NCBI GenBank assembly: GCA_005765155.1
Contig: VCCP01000005.1
Span: 2,604,001 to 2,668,000, forward strand
Origin: Zelopaecilomyces penicillatus
Taxonomy: Eukaryota; Ascomycota; Sordariomycetes; Hypocreales; Pseudodiploosporaceae
DNA length: 64,000 nucleotides
Direction: 5' to 3'
Below are positions 24,301 through 36,100 of this stretch, one piece after another. How positions within the stretch are numbered: position 1 is the stretch's first letter; the number at the start of each line of letters is the position of its first letter. The notes under the pieces are model-generated. The model saw nothing but the letters and a program-made list of their open reading frames with translations. It was not told where the DNA came from and did not search any database. The position numbers and the translations under genes are program-made.

Positions 24301-27100
24301 CCTAAGGGTAATAATAATCTATTAGATTTATTATTATTGATTATTATATTATTTTTTAATATAATTTTCTAGTAGAAGGCCCTTCTTAGTAGCTATAAAG
24401 TATATTTTCTTTACTTTATTTATTATTATTAAATCTTTATAATCTTTTAGAGATAATATAGTATTATTTTATTATATCTAGTCTATCTTCTAATTAATCT
24501 ATAGGTTATTATTAAATAATTAGGGATAGCTTAATATAAATTTATATTCCTTAGTATCTATTATATTGAATATAGTATTATCTTAATATCTTTGGATTTT
24601 GAATTTAAGATAATTAGTTTTTTTATTAATCTATCTTTTATTATAGATAAAGGTATTTCCTTTTAGATTATATAAGAGATATAATTCTTTCTTATTCTAT
24701 TATAATAATTATATATGATTTATAGCTTTTAATAATATATAATTGCTTATTGCTTTATTATCTATTAAAGTATAAAAATAATATCTTATAATCTATATTT
24801 CTATTATTAGTTTAAGCTTATTAATGTTTATTATATAGAGGGTCTTTTATAGGGGGTTATACTATAACCCTCTTATAGATAACTTTATTTGTTTTTTAAG
24901 TTTCTAAGATTATATTCTTTATATAATCTATTATATTTTATCCTATCTAAGCCTTAGGTAATTATATAATATAGAGTTTAATTAGTTTAATTTCCTTTAT
25001 AGATTTAGAAATTAAATTCTTATTTATAGAGATTCTTTATTTCCTTATATATATATTTATTTTCTTTTATATATTATCTATACTAAGGTTTATTATAATT
25101 GATTATTATTATAGCTTTATATTAAGTTCTTTTTAAGATATTATCTTTTAATAGTTATCTTTTATATTATTATATTAGCCTCTATTATAAGTATATATTA
25201 TATTTAAGGTTAATATAATTATATAAATCCTTCTTTCTATAGTTTATAAGTTATAATCTATTATATTCTAATTTAAGCTTTTCTTATTTATAGGCCTTAT
25301 AATAGATAGACTTATAATCTTTGTTTTTAGCTCCTTATCTATATTCTTCTAAGGTCTTAGGATATAGTTTAAATATACTAATCCTAAAAGATATAAAGTA
25401 CTTAATCTTATACTAGTTAATAAATTAATCTTCTATAAGGATATTCTTGATTCCTTATACTTTTATATAATATAGAAAGAATTTATTCTAGATTTTTATT
25501 TTCTAATATTAAAAATAAAAGAAATCAATATATAATATTTAATTGATTTTATTATAGAATATATAACTAGAGTCTAGAAGTATATAATTATCTTTATATT
25601 TATTATAGTTAATTCTTAATATAAAGGCTCTTTTAAAATAATCTCTTAGAATAGGAATACCTAAGCCTTTTTTTAATATCTATTTATAAATATATTTAGT
25701 AATTATAAATTAGAGATTAACTTTATCTATATAGCTTAATACTTATATAAGTTTAATTATTATTTTCTAAAGGTATTTATAGATAGTATTCTTAGGTAAT
25801 GGATATAATATAATATAGTATTAAATTATTCTAAAAGGCTCTTTACTTTTGGATTCTAAAAAGCTAGAGTCTAAGCTATTATTTATTATTTTATCTTTAA
25901 TTAAAGTATTTTTATTATTTATAATAAGGATTATTTATTAATCTAGAATCTTTTTAAAGTATTCTTTTTTATTTATATCTATATCTAGTTATTAATCCTA
26001 TTATATAGTATTAGATTAGATTAGTATAATCTATAATATTAATAATTATTAGGGTATAGGGTATCTATAATTTCTAGATTATTCTTATCCTTATCCTCTT
26101 TATTCTATTATAGCCAGGGTTTATTTATTTATAACTATAATATATATACTTTATTATATATTAGGTATTAGTTTTTAAGATTTCTTATCTTTCTTAGATT
26201 ATTTATATTATTAGAAGATATATCTATATCTATTATAATTATAATATTAGATTTTTAATATATTTCTTTTCTAGGTTATATTAAATTCTATTCTTTTAGG
26301 ATTTAGGGTATATCTATAGATAATAGATTCTTCTTTATATCTATCTTAATTAGATTAGTATTATAGCTTTTATTTAAAATCATTTTATTCTAATCCTTTG
26401 ATTTTCTTTTATTTATATTATATAAATTATTTATTATTAATCTTAATAGCTATTCTAATATATTTAATTAAATTTTTAAATCTATTTTTTTTAAAGAGTT
26501 TATTCTTGATTTCTTCCTTAAATCTATTATAGAAGTATTTTATTAATATATTATCTTTTTAGATGATCTATAAGGTGATTTATCTGAATTTTAAGGTATA
26601 GTTTAAGGCTAATCTATATTAGTATAGTAATTTAAGTTTTTTAATTATAACTCTTTCTTTATTTATTTATTTAAAGATTTCTTTAATTATATCTTTAAAG
26701 TTATTATATTTTTAAAAGATCTTTTTGATTTTATTATTTTAATCTTTTTTCTTTTTATTTATATAATCTTTTATAATAGATTTGAATTATTTAAGGATAG
26801 CTCCCTTTATATATCCTATAGTATATAGGATTTTTATAGATTCCTTCTATAATTAATAAGGGTAGAATTAATAATAAGCTTTAAGTTATATTAGGAATAT
26901 TTAAAGTGATTTAGAATATTTAATAAAAGGTCTTAGCTTATAAGATTTAATGATTTTATTAAGGTTTTTTTATTTAGCTTATAATTTAGTTTTAAGTTTT
27001 ATATTCTTTTTATATAAAGCCTAAAGCTTAATAATAAATAAGATAAGAGTTAATTAAATAATATTTATAATAATTAAGATAGTTAATAATATTACTTAGG
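21391..27100 (-). pseudogene. Relic of gag-pol in element B
   Basis: Collinear with element A (for example the RT active-site region at about 23640-23665 and the Gag start near 27050), but no frame is open for more than a few dozen codons. All differences I checked are C-to-T or G-to-A. Confidence 0.8.
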
Positions 27101-27136
27101 ATTATATAATAATCTATTAAATAAGAGTTATTAATA

Positions 27137-27595
27137 TATAATATTTAATAAATTCCTAAAAGATAAATCTAATAAAAGGGATTTATATTAATAGATAAAT
27201 CAAGATATTCTAAATAATATAGTCTATTATATTAATAATAGATATTAAATATTATAATTAAGGATTAAGTATTAGTATAATAAATAATAATAAATAATAT
27301 AATAATATTAAAAGTATATTAATAACTATCTAAGCTATATTTAAAAAATAAAAATTAAGGGTATATATATATATTATAGATTATGATTTGAGTTATAATC
27401 CTTATTGCTGGATTATACTTAGAATTATAAGTTATTTTATTAAATTATGGTTTTGAGAGTGATCCTAAGCCCAGGATTACCTTTAGAATCGTGATCCAAT
27501 TCTATACCGTTCCAGGCCTTCGGTATATACCAAGTGATATCACTTAGTCACATGACCAGGGCCCACCATATGACCTTGGCTATTGGGTCATGACA
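27137..27595 (-). repeat. Element B right (5') LTR
   Basis: 459 bp. The first ~230 bp are heavily RIPed. From about 27440 onward the sequence is close to the intact LTR (for example CCCAGGATTACCTTTAGAATCG). It ends TGACA, followed by the target duplication CTCAG. Confidence 0.9.
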
Positions 27596-27840
27596 CTCAG
27601 GCTGTCTAACAGCTGATATGAGGCGGTCCGCCGGTTCAACCCCGGTTGAATCCTTGGGGGTTCGCACGTAGGGGAGTCTACCGCCAGGGGTCCTGACTTA
27701 TTACTGCCTGTGTTTAGGGAATGGAGCTGGCAAATCTAGCATCGCATTGTCATTTCTTGATACCCCGAAGCAAAGTCGCGAACCTTGTTATTCGGTCACT
27801 CAAACTTCTCGCCGAGGTTGATGTAATACCTGATATTGAA
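27596..27840. other. Upstream region of the rhomboid gene
   Basis: 245 bp of normal base composition between the LTR of B and the chosen start codon. It contains an in-frame ATG at 27721 that would add 40 residues. A GC-rich hairpin GCCGG-TTCAACC-CCGGT at about 27630 looks like a tRNA T-arm, but no full tRNA is present. Confidence 0.5.
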
Positions 27841-28866
27841 ATGCCTACCATTCAAGTCATTAGCACTAATCGCGTCCGATCATATATCCTCCGGCTGCCA
27901 TTGTTTACTCGCGCTATCATACTGATTATTACACTATTTTGGCTTTTCAGCTTACCGGGCGTATGGGACATCCAGGACTGGGGATCTTTAATTCCCAATA
28001 GGCTTTCTGTTTCTGCAGGTTCAGTTTTGCCCCATCTGACTCAAAATGTGACGACTATCTACGCAGGCGCTGACACTAATGCAGGATACCGACTGTCAAC
28101 ATTCCCTTTGATACACCTCAACATTGTACACGCGACCCTGAACTTAGTGGCCTTGACGCCTCTGCTCGAGAGGTTTGAGAATGAATACGGGACCTTGACC
28201 TCACTGGCTTTGTTCTTCGGGCGTTAGTAATCTGAAAGATCTTCCCCGCAGTATGTCTGACCAAAGACAGCATTGACCACTCTACCTGCGCTTCTCTATC
28301 TTGTCATCGAGCTGGGTATTCTCAAGTCAAATAATGCGATTATGGGTGCCAGGTAAGGAAGCATATCTGAGTTTGACCAATTCACCCCCCTAATATCTCT
28401 GATCGTGCAGCATTTGGGTTTTCCTCTTGTTAGGAGCAGAAGCAGTTCGAACTTACAAATCTAACCCCTACCTTGTCATTGCCACACACCATATACCTAC
28501 GTGGACAAGTCCGCTGCTCATGGTCATTATCGTTGCGGCATTGATACCAAAAACCAGTCTTCTAGGACATATGTGTGGATTAAGCGTGGGCTATCTTGGT
28601 AAGTCGGCTTGCTCTCGTCAATCTAATCAACACTTACCAGCTCTCTCATTCTAGCTGGCTTTGGCTATGTCAAATTTCTAGCTCCACCAGAATGGGCCCT
28701 CCGTTGGATCGAATCGCGATTTAACTTACTCTCGATATTGCCTCATTATGTTAGCGTGGATCAGAAGACATATGGCCGATTCGGAGTTCTCCCATCAAAT
28801 ACGCGTGCTGTAGGAAGTGCCCCATTGGAGTTGGTAGTAAATACTCCACGTCCCGCTATATCATGA
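27841..28866 (+). CDS. Rhomboid intramembrane serine protease, Rbd2 type
   Basis: Four exons: 27841-28222, 28271-28352, 28411-28598 and 28655-28866, with introns of 48, 58 and 56 bp (all GT-AG). They join to 287 codons without a stop. The protein has several hydrophobic segments. H97-x3-N101 fits the oxyanion histidine/asparagine pair, Ser155 in MGASIW is the expected nucleophile and His208 in LLGHMCG the catalytic partner. The conserved stretch LTPLLERFE and the C-terminal YGRFGVLP are typical of fungal Rbd2-like proteins, which act in Golgi/endosomal membranes and, in fission yeast and Aspergillus, in SREBP activation. I chose the ATG at 27841 because MPTIQVISTNRVRSYILRLP matches the usual N-terminus; an in-frame ATG at 27721 would add 40 residues of unusual sequence. 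The gene starts only 245 bp after element B. Confidence 0.9.
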
Positions 28867-29140
28867 CCTGTTTCTAGGACGTGACTTAAGTTCACCCCAA
28901 GGCTCAAGGGTGTTCAAGTAGACTGTAAAATCATGAAGTGCTGGAGGAAAGGGAGAAGGGGGGTGGTTTTGCCGCATGCTAAAAATCAGTTGCTGTAATA
29001 TTTTCATACATGGACTGCATGCTCGCCAACGAGACAACATATCTCTTTCTTATTAGTATCTGAGAGAAATTTGCCTAGATTAAAATACTTGCAAGAACTG
29101 ATACTTCCTAAATCCACTTATATTAAATTATAGATACTAG
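28867..29140. other. 3' flank of the rhomboid gene
   Basis: Normal composition to about 29100, then an abrupt fall to A/T. I see no further gene; it presumably holds the 3' UTR. Confidence 0.5.
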
Positions 29141-29186
29141 AGGTGATTATAATAGCTCTTATATAATTTTAAATAGGATATATATT

Positions 29187-29281
29187 TCTTATATATCTAG
29201 ATTTTTATATACTTATATATCTAGATTTTTATATTCTTATATATCTAGATTTTTATATTTTTATATATCTAGAATTTAATA
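29187..29281. repeat. Minisatellite with CTTATATATCTAGATTTTTA units
   Basis: About four copies of a 22-26 bp unit containing TATATATCTAGATTTTTATA at the border between genic and A+T-rich DNA. Confidence 0.85.
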
Positions 29282-30887
29282 TTATTATATAAATAATAAT
29301 AATTTATTTTAAAAATAAATAAAAAATATTATATATTTATAAAATATAATAAAAATAAATAAAAATAAAAATAATTTATTAATTAAAATTTATATTTAAT
29401 AAATTTAAATATTTTATTAAAAATTTATAATTAATTATTAATCTTTTTAAATATTATAAATAATAAAAATTTAAATCTTATATTAAAATTTATTAAATTA
29501 TTATTATAATTTATATTTATTAAATTTTATTAATTTTAATATTAAATTTTTTTAAAAAAAGATTTTTTAAATAATATATAATTTATAATAATTAAAAATA
29601 TTATTAAAAAAAGATTATATTTATATATTTATATAAAATAAATAATATTTAAAAAATATAAATTATTTATATAAATTTAAATAAATTAATATATAATATA
29701 AAAGTATTTTAATATAATTATAAATTTTTTAAAATTTTTTTATTTTATATAAATATATTTTTTTATAATTCTTTTTATATATATTTTTAAAATCTTTTTT
29801 TAATTTTAAGAATTTTTAATATATTTTATTATTTTTAATAAATTATTTAAATTTAATATTATTTATTTAAAGAAAAATATAAATTATAAAATATTATAAT
29901 AAAAATAAAAATAAAAATAAAAATAAAAATAAAAATAAAAATAAAAATAAAAATAAAAATAAAAATAAAAATAAAAATAAAAATAAAAATAAAAATAAAA
30001 ATAAAAATAAAAATAAAAATAAAAATAAAAATAAAAATAAAAATAAAAATAAAAATAAAAATAAAAATAAAAATAAAAATAAAAATAAAAATAAAAATAA
30101 AAATAAAAATAAAAATAAAAATAAAAATTATAAATTATAAATTATATATAATATTTTATTTAAATTTATTATTTTAATATAAATAAAATTAATAATAATT
30201 TTTAAAAAAAATAATTTTTAATTATAATTTTTTTAAATTAATTATTAAATATTTTTTTTTTTATTATATTATTTTTATTATTTTTATTAATTATTTTAAT
30301 ATATTTATATAATATTATAAAATAATAAATAATTTAATATATTTAAATTTTAAAATATAATAAAAAAATATTTTTTAATATTATAAAATCTTTAATTTAT
30401 TAATTTTATTTATTTAATATTTAAAAATAATATTTAAAAAATAATTAAAAAATAATTTAAAATTATAAAAATAATCTTTTTAAAAAAATTTATTATATTT
30501 ATTTAATAATATTTATATATAATATTTTTAATTTTTAATAATTTTTTATTTAATTAATATATATATTCTTTTAAATATTTTTAATTTTATAATTTTATTA
30601 TTTATAAAAATTATTTATAATATTTATAATTTAAAATTTTATAATAAAAAATTATTAAATTATAATTAATAAATAAAAATAATAAAAATATTATAATTAA
30701 TTTATATTATAATTAATTTATATTTTAAAAAAAATATATTATTAAAAAAAATTATTTAATTAATTATAAAAATATTTATATTATATATATATATTTAAAA
30801 TTATAATTTTTAATTTATAATTTATAAAATTTTTATTAAATTATATTTAAATTTATTAATTATTTTATTATATTATTAATTAAAGAT
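29282..30887. other. Extremely A+T-rich spacer
   Basis: No gene or identifiable element. It includes the hexamer array listed separately. Confidence 0.6.
29899..30127. repeat. (AAAAAT)n hexamer array
   Basis: About 38 uninterrupted copies of AAAAAT over ~228 bp with no visible variant. Confidence 0.95.
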
Positions 30888-31015
30888 AATTTTAAGCTTA
30901 TAAATATCTTTATAATTATAATTAAATTCTGTATTATCAGTTCTAAGCCTATAATATATACCTGGTGATATTATTTAGTTATATAATCGAGGCCCACTAT
31001 ATAAACTTGGCTGTT
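30888..31015 (-). repeat. Truncated, partly RIPed LTR of the A/B/C/D family
   Basis: Aligns with the last ~130 bp of the LTR (plus-strand reading): TTCTAAGCCTATAATATATACCTGGTGATAT... against TTCCAAGCCTCCGGTACGTACCTAGTGACAT..., and GAGGCCCACTATATAAACTTGGCTGTT against GAGGCCCACCGTACGACCTTGGCTGTT in shorter blocks. It lacks the terminal ~12 bp and everything further left. It lies 126 bp upstream of the XPG-like start codon. Confidence 0.8.
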
Positions 31016-31141
31016 TAAAGCTCTATATAAATACCTAGAAAATTTGGGTGCTGTGAATATAGTAGATACTGTTTAGATAGTTCTTCAACTCATGCCAATA
31101 TAATTCCACAGCATTGGACCAAGTATCAATTCATAAGCATC
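31016..31141 (+). promoter_or_regulatory. Probable promoter/5' UTR of the XPG-like gene
   Basis: Contains TATATAAATA at about 31024-31033, 110-118 bp before the ATG, directly beside the LTR fragment. Confidence 0.5.
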
Positions 31142-33003
31142 ATGGGGATTCCTAACCTAATAGCTACTCTGAAGTGTTACACTATCCATGAACCCTTGCA
31201 GGGCCAGGGTGCTGTTATTGATGGCCCAGCCATGGCTTATCACATGCTCCATGTCTGCAGAACAAACGGTATTGCCCACCCCTCTTATGAGCTTCTTGGC
31301 CGTGTTGCCCTTAAATGGTTGGATGAACTGGATCATCAGAATGTACATATGTGAGACATCTTGGGGTGGCTACTGCCCATTGCTTGTTTTATTGTCAAAC
31401 TGACAGACAGCTCAAAAGTCGAGCCATTTATTTCGATGGATATCTCCCAACGTCTAAACGATTGGTACGCATGGAAAGGATGATGAAGAATACAACCAAG
31501 CTCAATATGGCATATGCAGCCTGGCCGCAAGGCTATGTCGTCAGGTGTCCTAGGCTCCAGGGCATATCTGATGTTCACCTATTCAAATCGGGGAGATTGG
31601 AGGGCAAACATTACTTAGACCCAACATTCCTTGTGCCAGCAGTCGCGGATGCCATTCGTCAGCGCTCAAAATACGAGGGGATTGTTCATGTCGTCCCCGG
31701 AGAAGCAGATGGCTACTGTGCTGGATACGTTGCTCGTCACGGTGGTGTCATCTTGACATCTGATTCAGACTTACTGGTGCATGATATCGCCAATGGAAAA
31801 GTGGTATTTCTACGAGATATATACATGGACGCCAACTCGACACTCCTCGCTACGACCTTTACACCACGAAATATCTATAGAAGACTTGGCCTGCCAAATT
31901 CAACTGAATCTTGCAGATTTGCCTATGAGCTGAAACTTTCCCACAATGCAACACTTCCCAAACTCCTCCAAGCTTGCGTAAAACCTATAGTGGACGAGAT
32001 TGGCTTTGGGGAATTCTGCCGCCAGTACGCGTGTCATGAAGGCTTGCCACCACCCACCATGGCCTGTGGACATGTCGTATCATTGACTGGAATGGACCCA
32101 CGAATATCAGAGCTCATGATACAATTTGGGGGCGTGCAACATGGCTTCGATGGACATTGTCGTGAGTACAAATTTTTTCTTCCCATCCTAATGGAAGACC
32201 CTTCAAAAGGGAGTGCATGGGAACCAAGCACCCCCGTTCGACAGTTGGCATACACTATTGCTGGATGGGCCTTGTTGGCTTCCAGCACTAAATCAGTCCA
32301 GGAATATAGACGAGTACAGAGTCTTGGCCAAAGGGGACGGACTGTCAATCTCTTATCAAAAGAAACGGCCACATCCTGCATTAGTGAGCTATGCGATATT
32401 ATAGCTCAAGTCAAAGCATCGGCCGCTGGAAAACTGAGTTGGTACTGGATTATTCTTTGTTCAATCCTGAACATCCGTGAATGCCGAGAACATGAGAAAC
32501 GTTCTCATGTGCTATGCATGCTCTGCGAAGGGACTGACAAAGTGCCGCACCAGTCTTGTAGCACGTCATGGGACCTCATACATTTCGTTGCACAACTACA
32601 GGCCGGACTATACTCTTTGCGAACTTTGCACCAAGTACTCAATACTCTTTCGGGTGATCTGATGGACTCCTTACCTGCAGACCTGAGGAAATTACGACAA
32701 TGCCTTTCATCCCTACCTGAGCTAAACGAGTACCCAGATACAGTGATAACGATCAGGTTTCTTGACACGGTAAGGTACCATGATATTTGCCAACTACTGA
32801 AGGACTTTGTGTACATACGCGAGCCTTTATCAGATCCACCCGAGCAAATAGACCAGGAAAGGCGAACCAAAAACGTCATGGAGAAACAGAAAAAGAAATC
32901 AAAAAATGGATATAAAAAAAAATCGAAATCGAAAAGACCCGTAACTACAAAAACTCATATCGCAGATAACATGTTTAGTCTGCTGCCGGAAATTTTGCTT
33001 TAA
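31142..33003 (+). CDS. XPG/asteroid-type nuclease-fold protein
   Basis: Exon 1 is 31142-31350, then an intron starting GTGAGA at 31351. Two acceptors keep the frame: 31406 (ACAG, 601 aa) or 31418 (AAAG, 597 aa, with the branch site CTGAC 15 nt upstream, which I prefer). The N-terminus MGIPNLIATL and Asp27 in AVIDGPAMAYH are the XPG N block. VVPGEADGYCAGYVARHGG and LTSDSDLLVHD are the XPG I block with its acidic metal-binding residues. The rest resembles fungal asteroid-like proteins, whose substrate is not established. The C-terminus is Lys-rich (KKKSKNGYKKKSKSK), a likely nuclear signal. It converges on the nucleotidyltransferase gene with 141 bp between stops. It is not FEN1: the helix-hairpin-helix and PCNA motif are not seen. 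Confidence 0.85.
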
Positions 33004-33144
33004 GGGGAAAATGTTCCATAGACAGCGTTGGTTAATGATGATTTTGTTTTTTAGTTATACACCTTACACGTTCGAGTTTTTGCCTCTGCCTGACTGTCCC
33101 TGACTACCTAACTTATATCAAGGCACTCTACAGGAACCATATAG

Positions 33145-36100
33145 TTAACCAACATTTGTTTTACCCCCAACAACGCCATGAATCTCATCCAACAATTGCT
33201 CGAAATTGTTCAAGTTTTTCTCAGCAAAGTTGATATCACGTAGCAAATCATCATCGCCTGCCCCACTCCCAGCAGCCCGAATGATTCTCCAAGCACGGCG
33301 AAACTCATCTCGAATTGCTACGATACCGTTGTGGGTTACTGTCCGTGCAACATTATGATCCAACTCAAATGGATCCTCAATTGCAAAGAGATATCGAAGG
33401 CGGATTTCCTTGAAATTCCTGCTTTGAGTTGTGGGCTGGCCCGGGTGCTGTTCAGAGTCATCATTTAGCGGTTGTTGTCGGCAGCGATCTGCTGATAGGG
33501 AACTTTGAATTGTGGAGGCATGGCGTGTGCCATCTGCTTGGACCTCAAATACCGTTTTTGCCCCTGTCCAACCCTTCTCCTGCTTTGTCAAAAGCCCACC
33601 GTGCGTGCGAATACTAATGACATCTCGCCCCCAGTCGAACCCCTTTATAGAAACGCTGCTCATCATACCACTCTGAGCGAAGTATTCAAAGAAGCCACGG
33701 AGGAGATGACCAAGGCTATCATTGTTGCTATTCAACTGATTGTTATGTGCTAATTGGAGGATCTCATCCTCGTTTCTCCAGAAATGAATATTATAGCCTC
33801 TACATAAGGTTGACAACTCCACGTCACTCTGTGACATGGTTGTAGGTAGTTTGGGGGCAAGCTGCTGAAGGTTTGGACAAACAAATGGTCTTGCAATGTT
33901 GACCAGATAGTGCAGCACCATTAGAACGTAGCCATAGCTGCTTAGGGTACCGCGATATCCAGAGTTGATGCCTCGAATCTTGGCCCACTGCTTCACAAAT
34001 AAAATCATTGGCCTGACTCTAGGGTCTGTGTGTGAATAGCAACGCAGGAGCAGGGTGTTCTGAAGGGCCAAATGTGCTGAAAAGTTGATGTCACATTGTA
34101 CGCCAACACCAGTTTTAGGAAATTCTAGAGCGTCATGGTATTTATTCTGCGACTGGCCTGATAACAGCGTTTGAAGGCCCGGCAAGGCCTTAACAGTTCG
34201 GACAACACTCGAGAGCATTGCTGGAATGGGTACGAAAAAGCCAGGGCTTGGGGACTCACACAGGTCCCGATATAGCGGTGAGCGCAATATAACAATATAT
34301 TCCCTAATATTTGCGGCATGAATCGCATCATAGATATCCTTATCAAGAATTTTGTCCAGTTCGTGCGCGAGATGGAGACTCTTGTGCTTGCATGCGGCTG
34401 CCCGGACATGCCTGTGATCAGGAAAGTGGGTCATATAGGACGTTACGGACTTGCGGATATTTTTATCATATATTCCTGCCGTGTATAGTCTAGCCATTTC
34501 GTCCTTCATTTCTTGGTTTAGTTCTTCAAACTTGAGAACTGCCATAATGTCTTTGACTCCTGCATGATACTGTGATGGTGTCTCGTATTGGCCTTGCGCA
34601 AGTAGCAGTAGCCGCATGAGTGGGGTTCTCTTGACATTGTCTAAAGCAGCCTGAAGATCTTTCGTATATGCCACAGGGTCTTTACCAAATATATGCTTTT
34701 CCTGATTATCATGCCAAAACGCGAAGGCTTGCGTAGTTTGGGCTAAAGCTGATGTAATACAGTCCTTGAAAGACCAAGCTTCCCAAGCCCGATAACATTC
34801 CTCCCCCTCTGCTTGGATGAATACGGCCAAAAGAGACCGATTAGGCGGTTTTGTGTTGCAACGCAGTTCAGACAATACCGGGGGGTATCTGAGTAGATGT
34901 TGTCGAAGTGCTGCATCTGACAAGCCCTGCACAAAAGCTTGGCACACTCGGTTGAGAATTGTCCAATCCTGATCAGTGAAACTACTGGAGTTGGAGGCGG
35001 TGATGTCACGCCCACCAGCTCTTCGTAACACACACTTGGCTGAGCTGTAGTAGGCCGTAAGAGAATGTTTCGGCTCTTGCTTCAGATGAAAGCATCGGGT
35101 TTCATGGTTATGGTTATACGCAATTTCGAAAGCGCCAGACAGTTCCGTGCCAGCATTAGACGGAACAGACATTACAGGATCATTCTTATTTGCATCTTTG
35201 TCACGATCGTCGTTATAAACAGCATCGATGAAGTCGTTTGCTAATCCCTTCTCCCATTTCTCGCGCTCCGCTAAAAGATTGCGACGAAGGCCGTTGGGTG
35301 GTTTCTCACAGAGCTTGATGATGGGAATTCTAGTCCGACTGAGCAGTCGAGCGCCGAGCCCGGCGTCAAGAAATGCCTTTTCTATCAGGCGAGGTATAAG
35401 TGATCCATTGGCGTCGGGCTGTACAGCGGAGAATGGCGATAGCAGACCTAAGTCCATATCGGAAGTCTTTGTGGCAAACCCAGATGCTAGACTGCCGAAG
35501 CATTTGAGTTCCACGGACAGAGGAGAGAATACTCGAGTCACAACCTGCTCCTCATAACTAGTGATGGCTTGCCGACAGATTGTTTCAATTCGCTGTCGAA
35601 AGCACTCCTTTTCAGCTATTTCTGACTTCTCAATTTCCGACTCAAAAACGACTTGGTTACTTATAATGTCCAAGTAGCTGGCTTGATTCGAAATTTCCTC
35701 AAGACTAAAGAATGTGCGACGTTGACTTTGATTCGCAGAAGCTGTTGGATGACTGGCGTATGGAGTTCGCGCGTCCATGGGATGCCATGATGAACCATAT
35801 TCATTAATATAGGGCTGACCTGGAAATCTATAAATACTCGTGGCGTGACTCGGTACATATTTGGGCCATCTGCTATGATGGTGCGATGCTAGTGTTTGCC
35901 CAGATACATGCCTGGCCTGACTTTCCGTCATTGTGTGTTTTTGATGTTGAAATGATGGGGTTGATCGGGCAAGTTGTTGCTCTTGAACAGGCATGTGTGA
36001 CCTCAAGTCAGGCACAACGGAGAGCTGGGCGTTCATTTGTCGTCGCTGTGCTTGATTTGGGCGTTTTTTTGCCGTCTTTGGCGAGTGACGCCTGTGCTGG

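Larger units (their letters stand above)
12649..27595 (-). mobile_element. Element B: fully RIPed Ty3/Gypsy chromovirus, split by element A
   Basis: The left LTR is in two pieces, 12649-13073 and 20559-20597. The internal region is 20598-27136 and the right LTR is 27137-27595. Internal sequence aligns column by column with copies A and C, with C-to-T and G-to-A changes at most sites, so no frame survives. It is flanked by CTTAG (12644-12648) and CTCAG (27596-27600), a 5-bp target duplication with one C-to-T change. The orientation matches A (Gag to Pol on minus). RIP is near complete on the left and through the internal region, and fades inside the right LTR close to the rhomboid gene. Confidence 0.9.

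Noticed and set aside
27605..27660. tRNA-like T-arm (GCCGG-TTCAACC-CCGGT followed by TGAATCC) next to element B
   Set aside because: No matching acceptor 5' strand or D-arm is found upstream, even across the insertion junction; only one arm fits, so a tRNA gene is not supported.
29899..30127. CRISPR-like or centromeric array
   Set aside because: A simple hexamer array without spacers; a eukaryotic context, and no centromere evidence beyond A+T richness.
35228..35557. Plus-strand ORFs opposite the nucleotidyltransferase gene (also 35886-36170)
   Set aside because: Antisense shadows of a long conserved coding frame.
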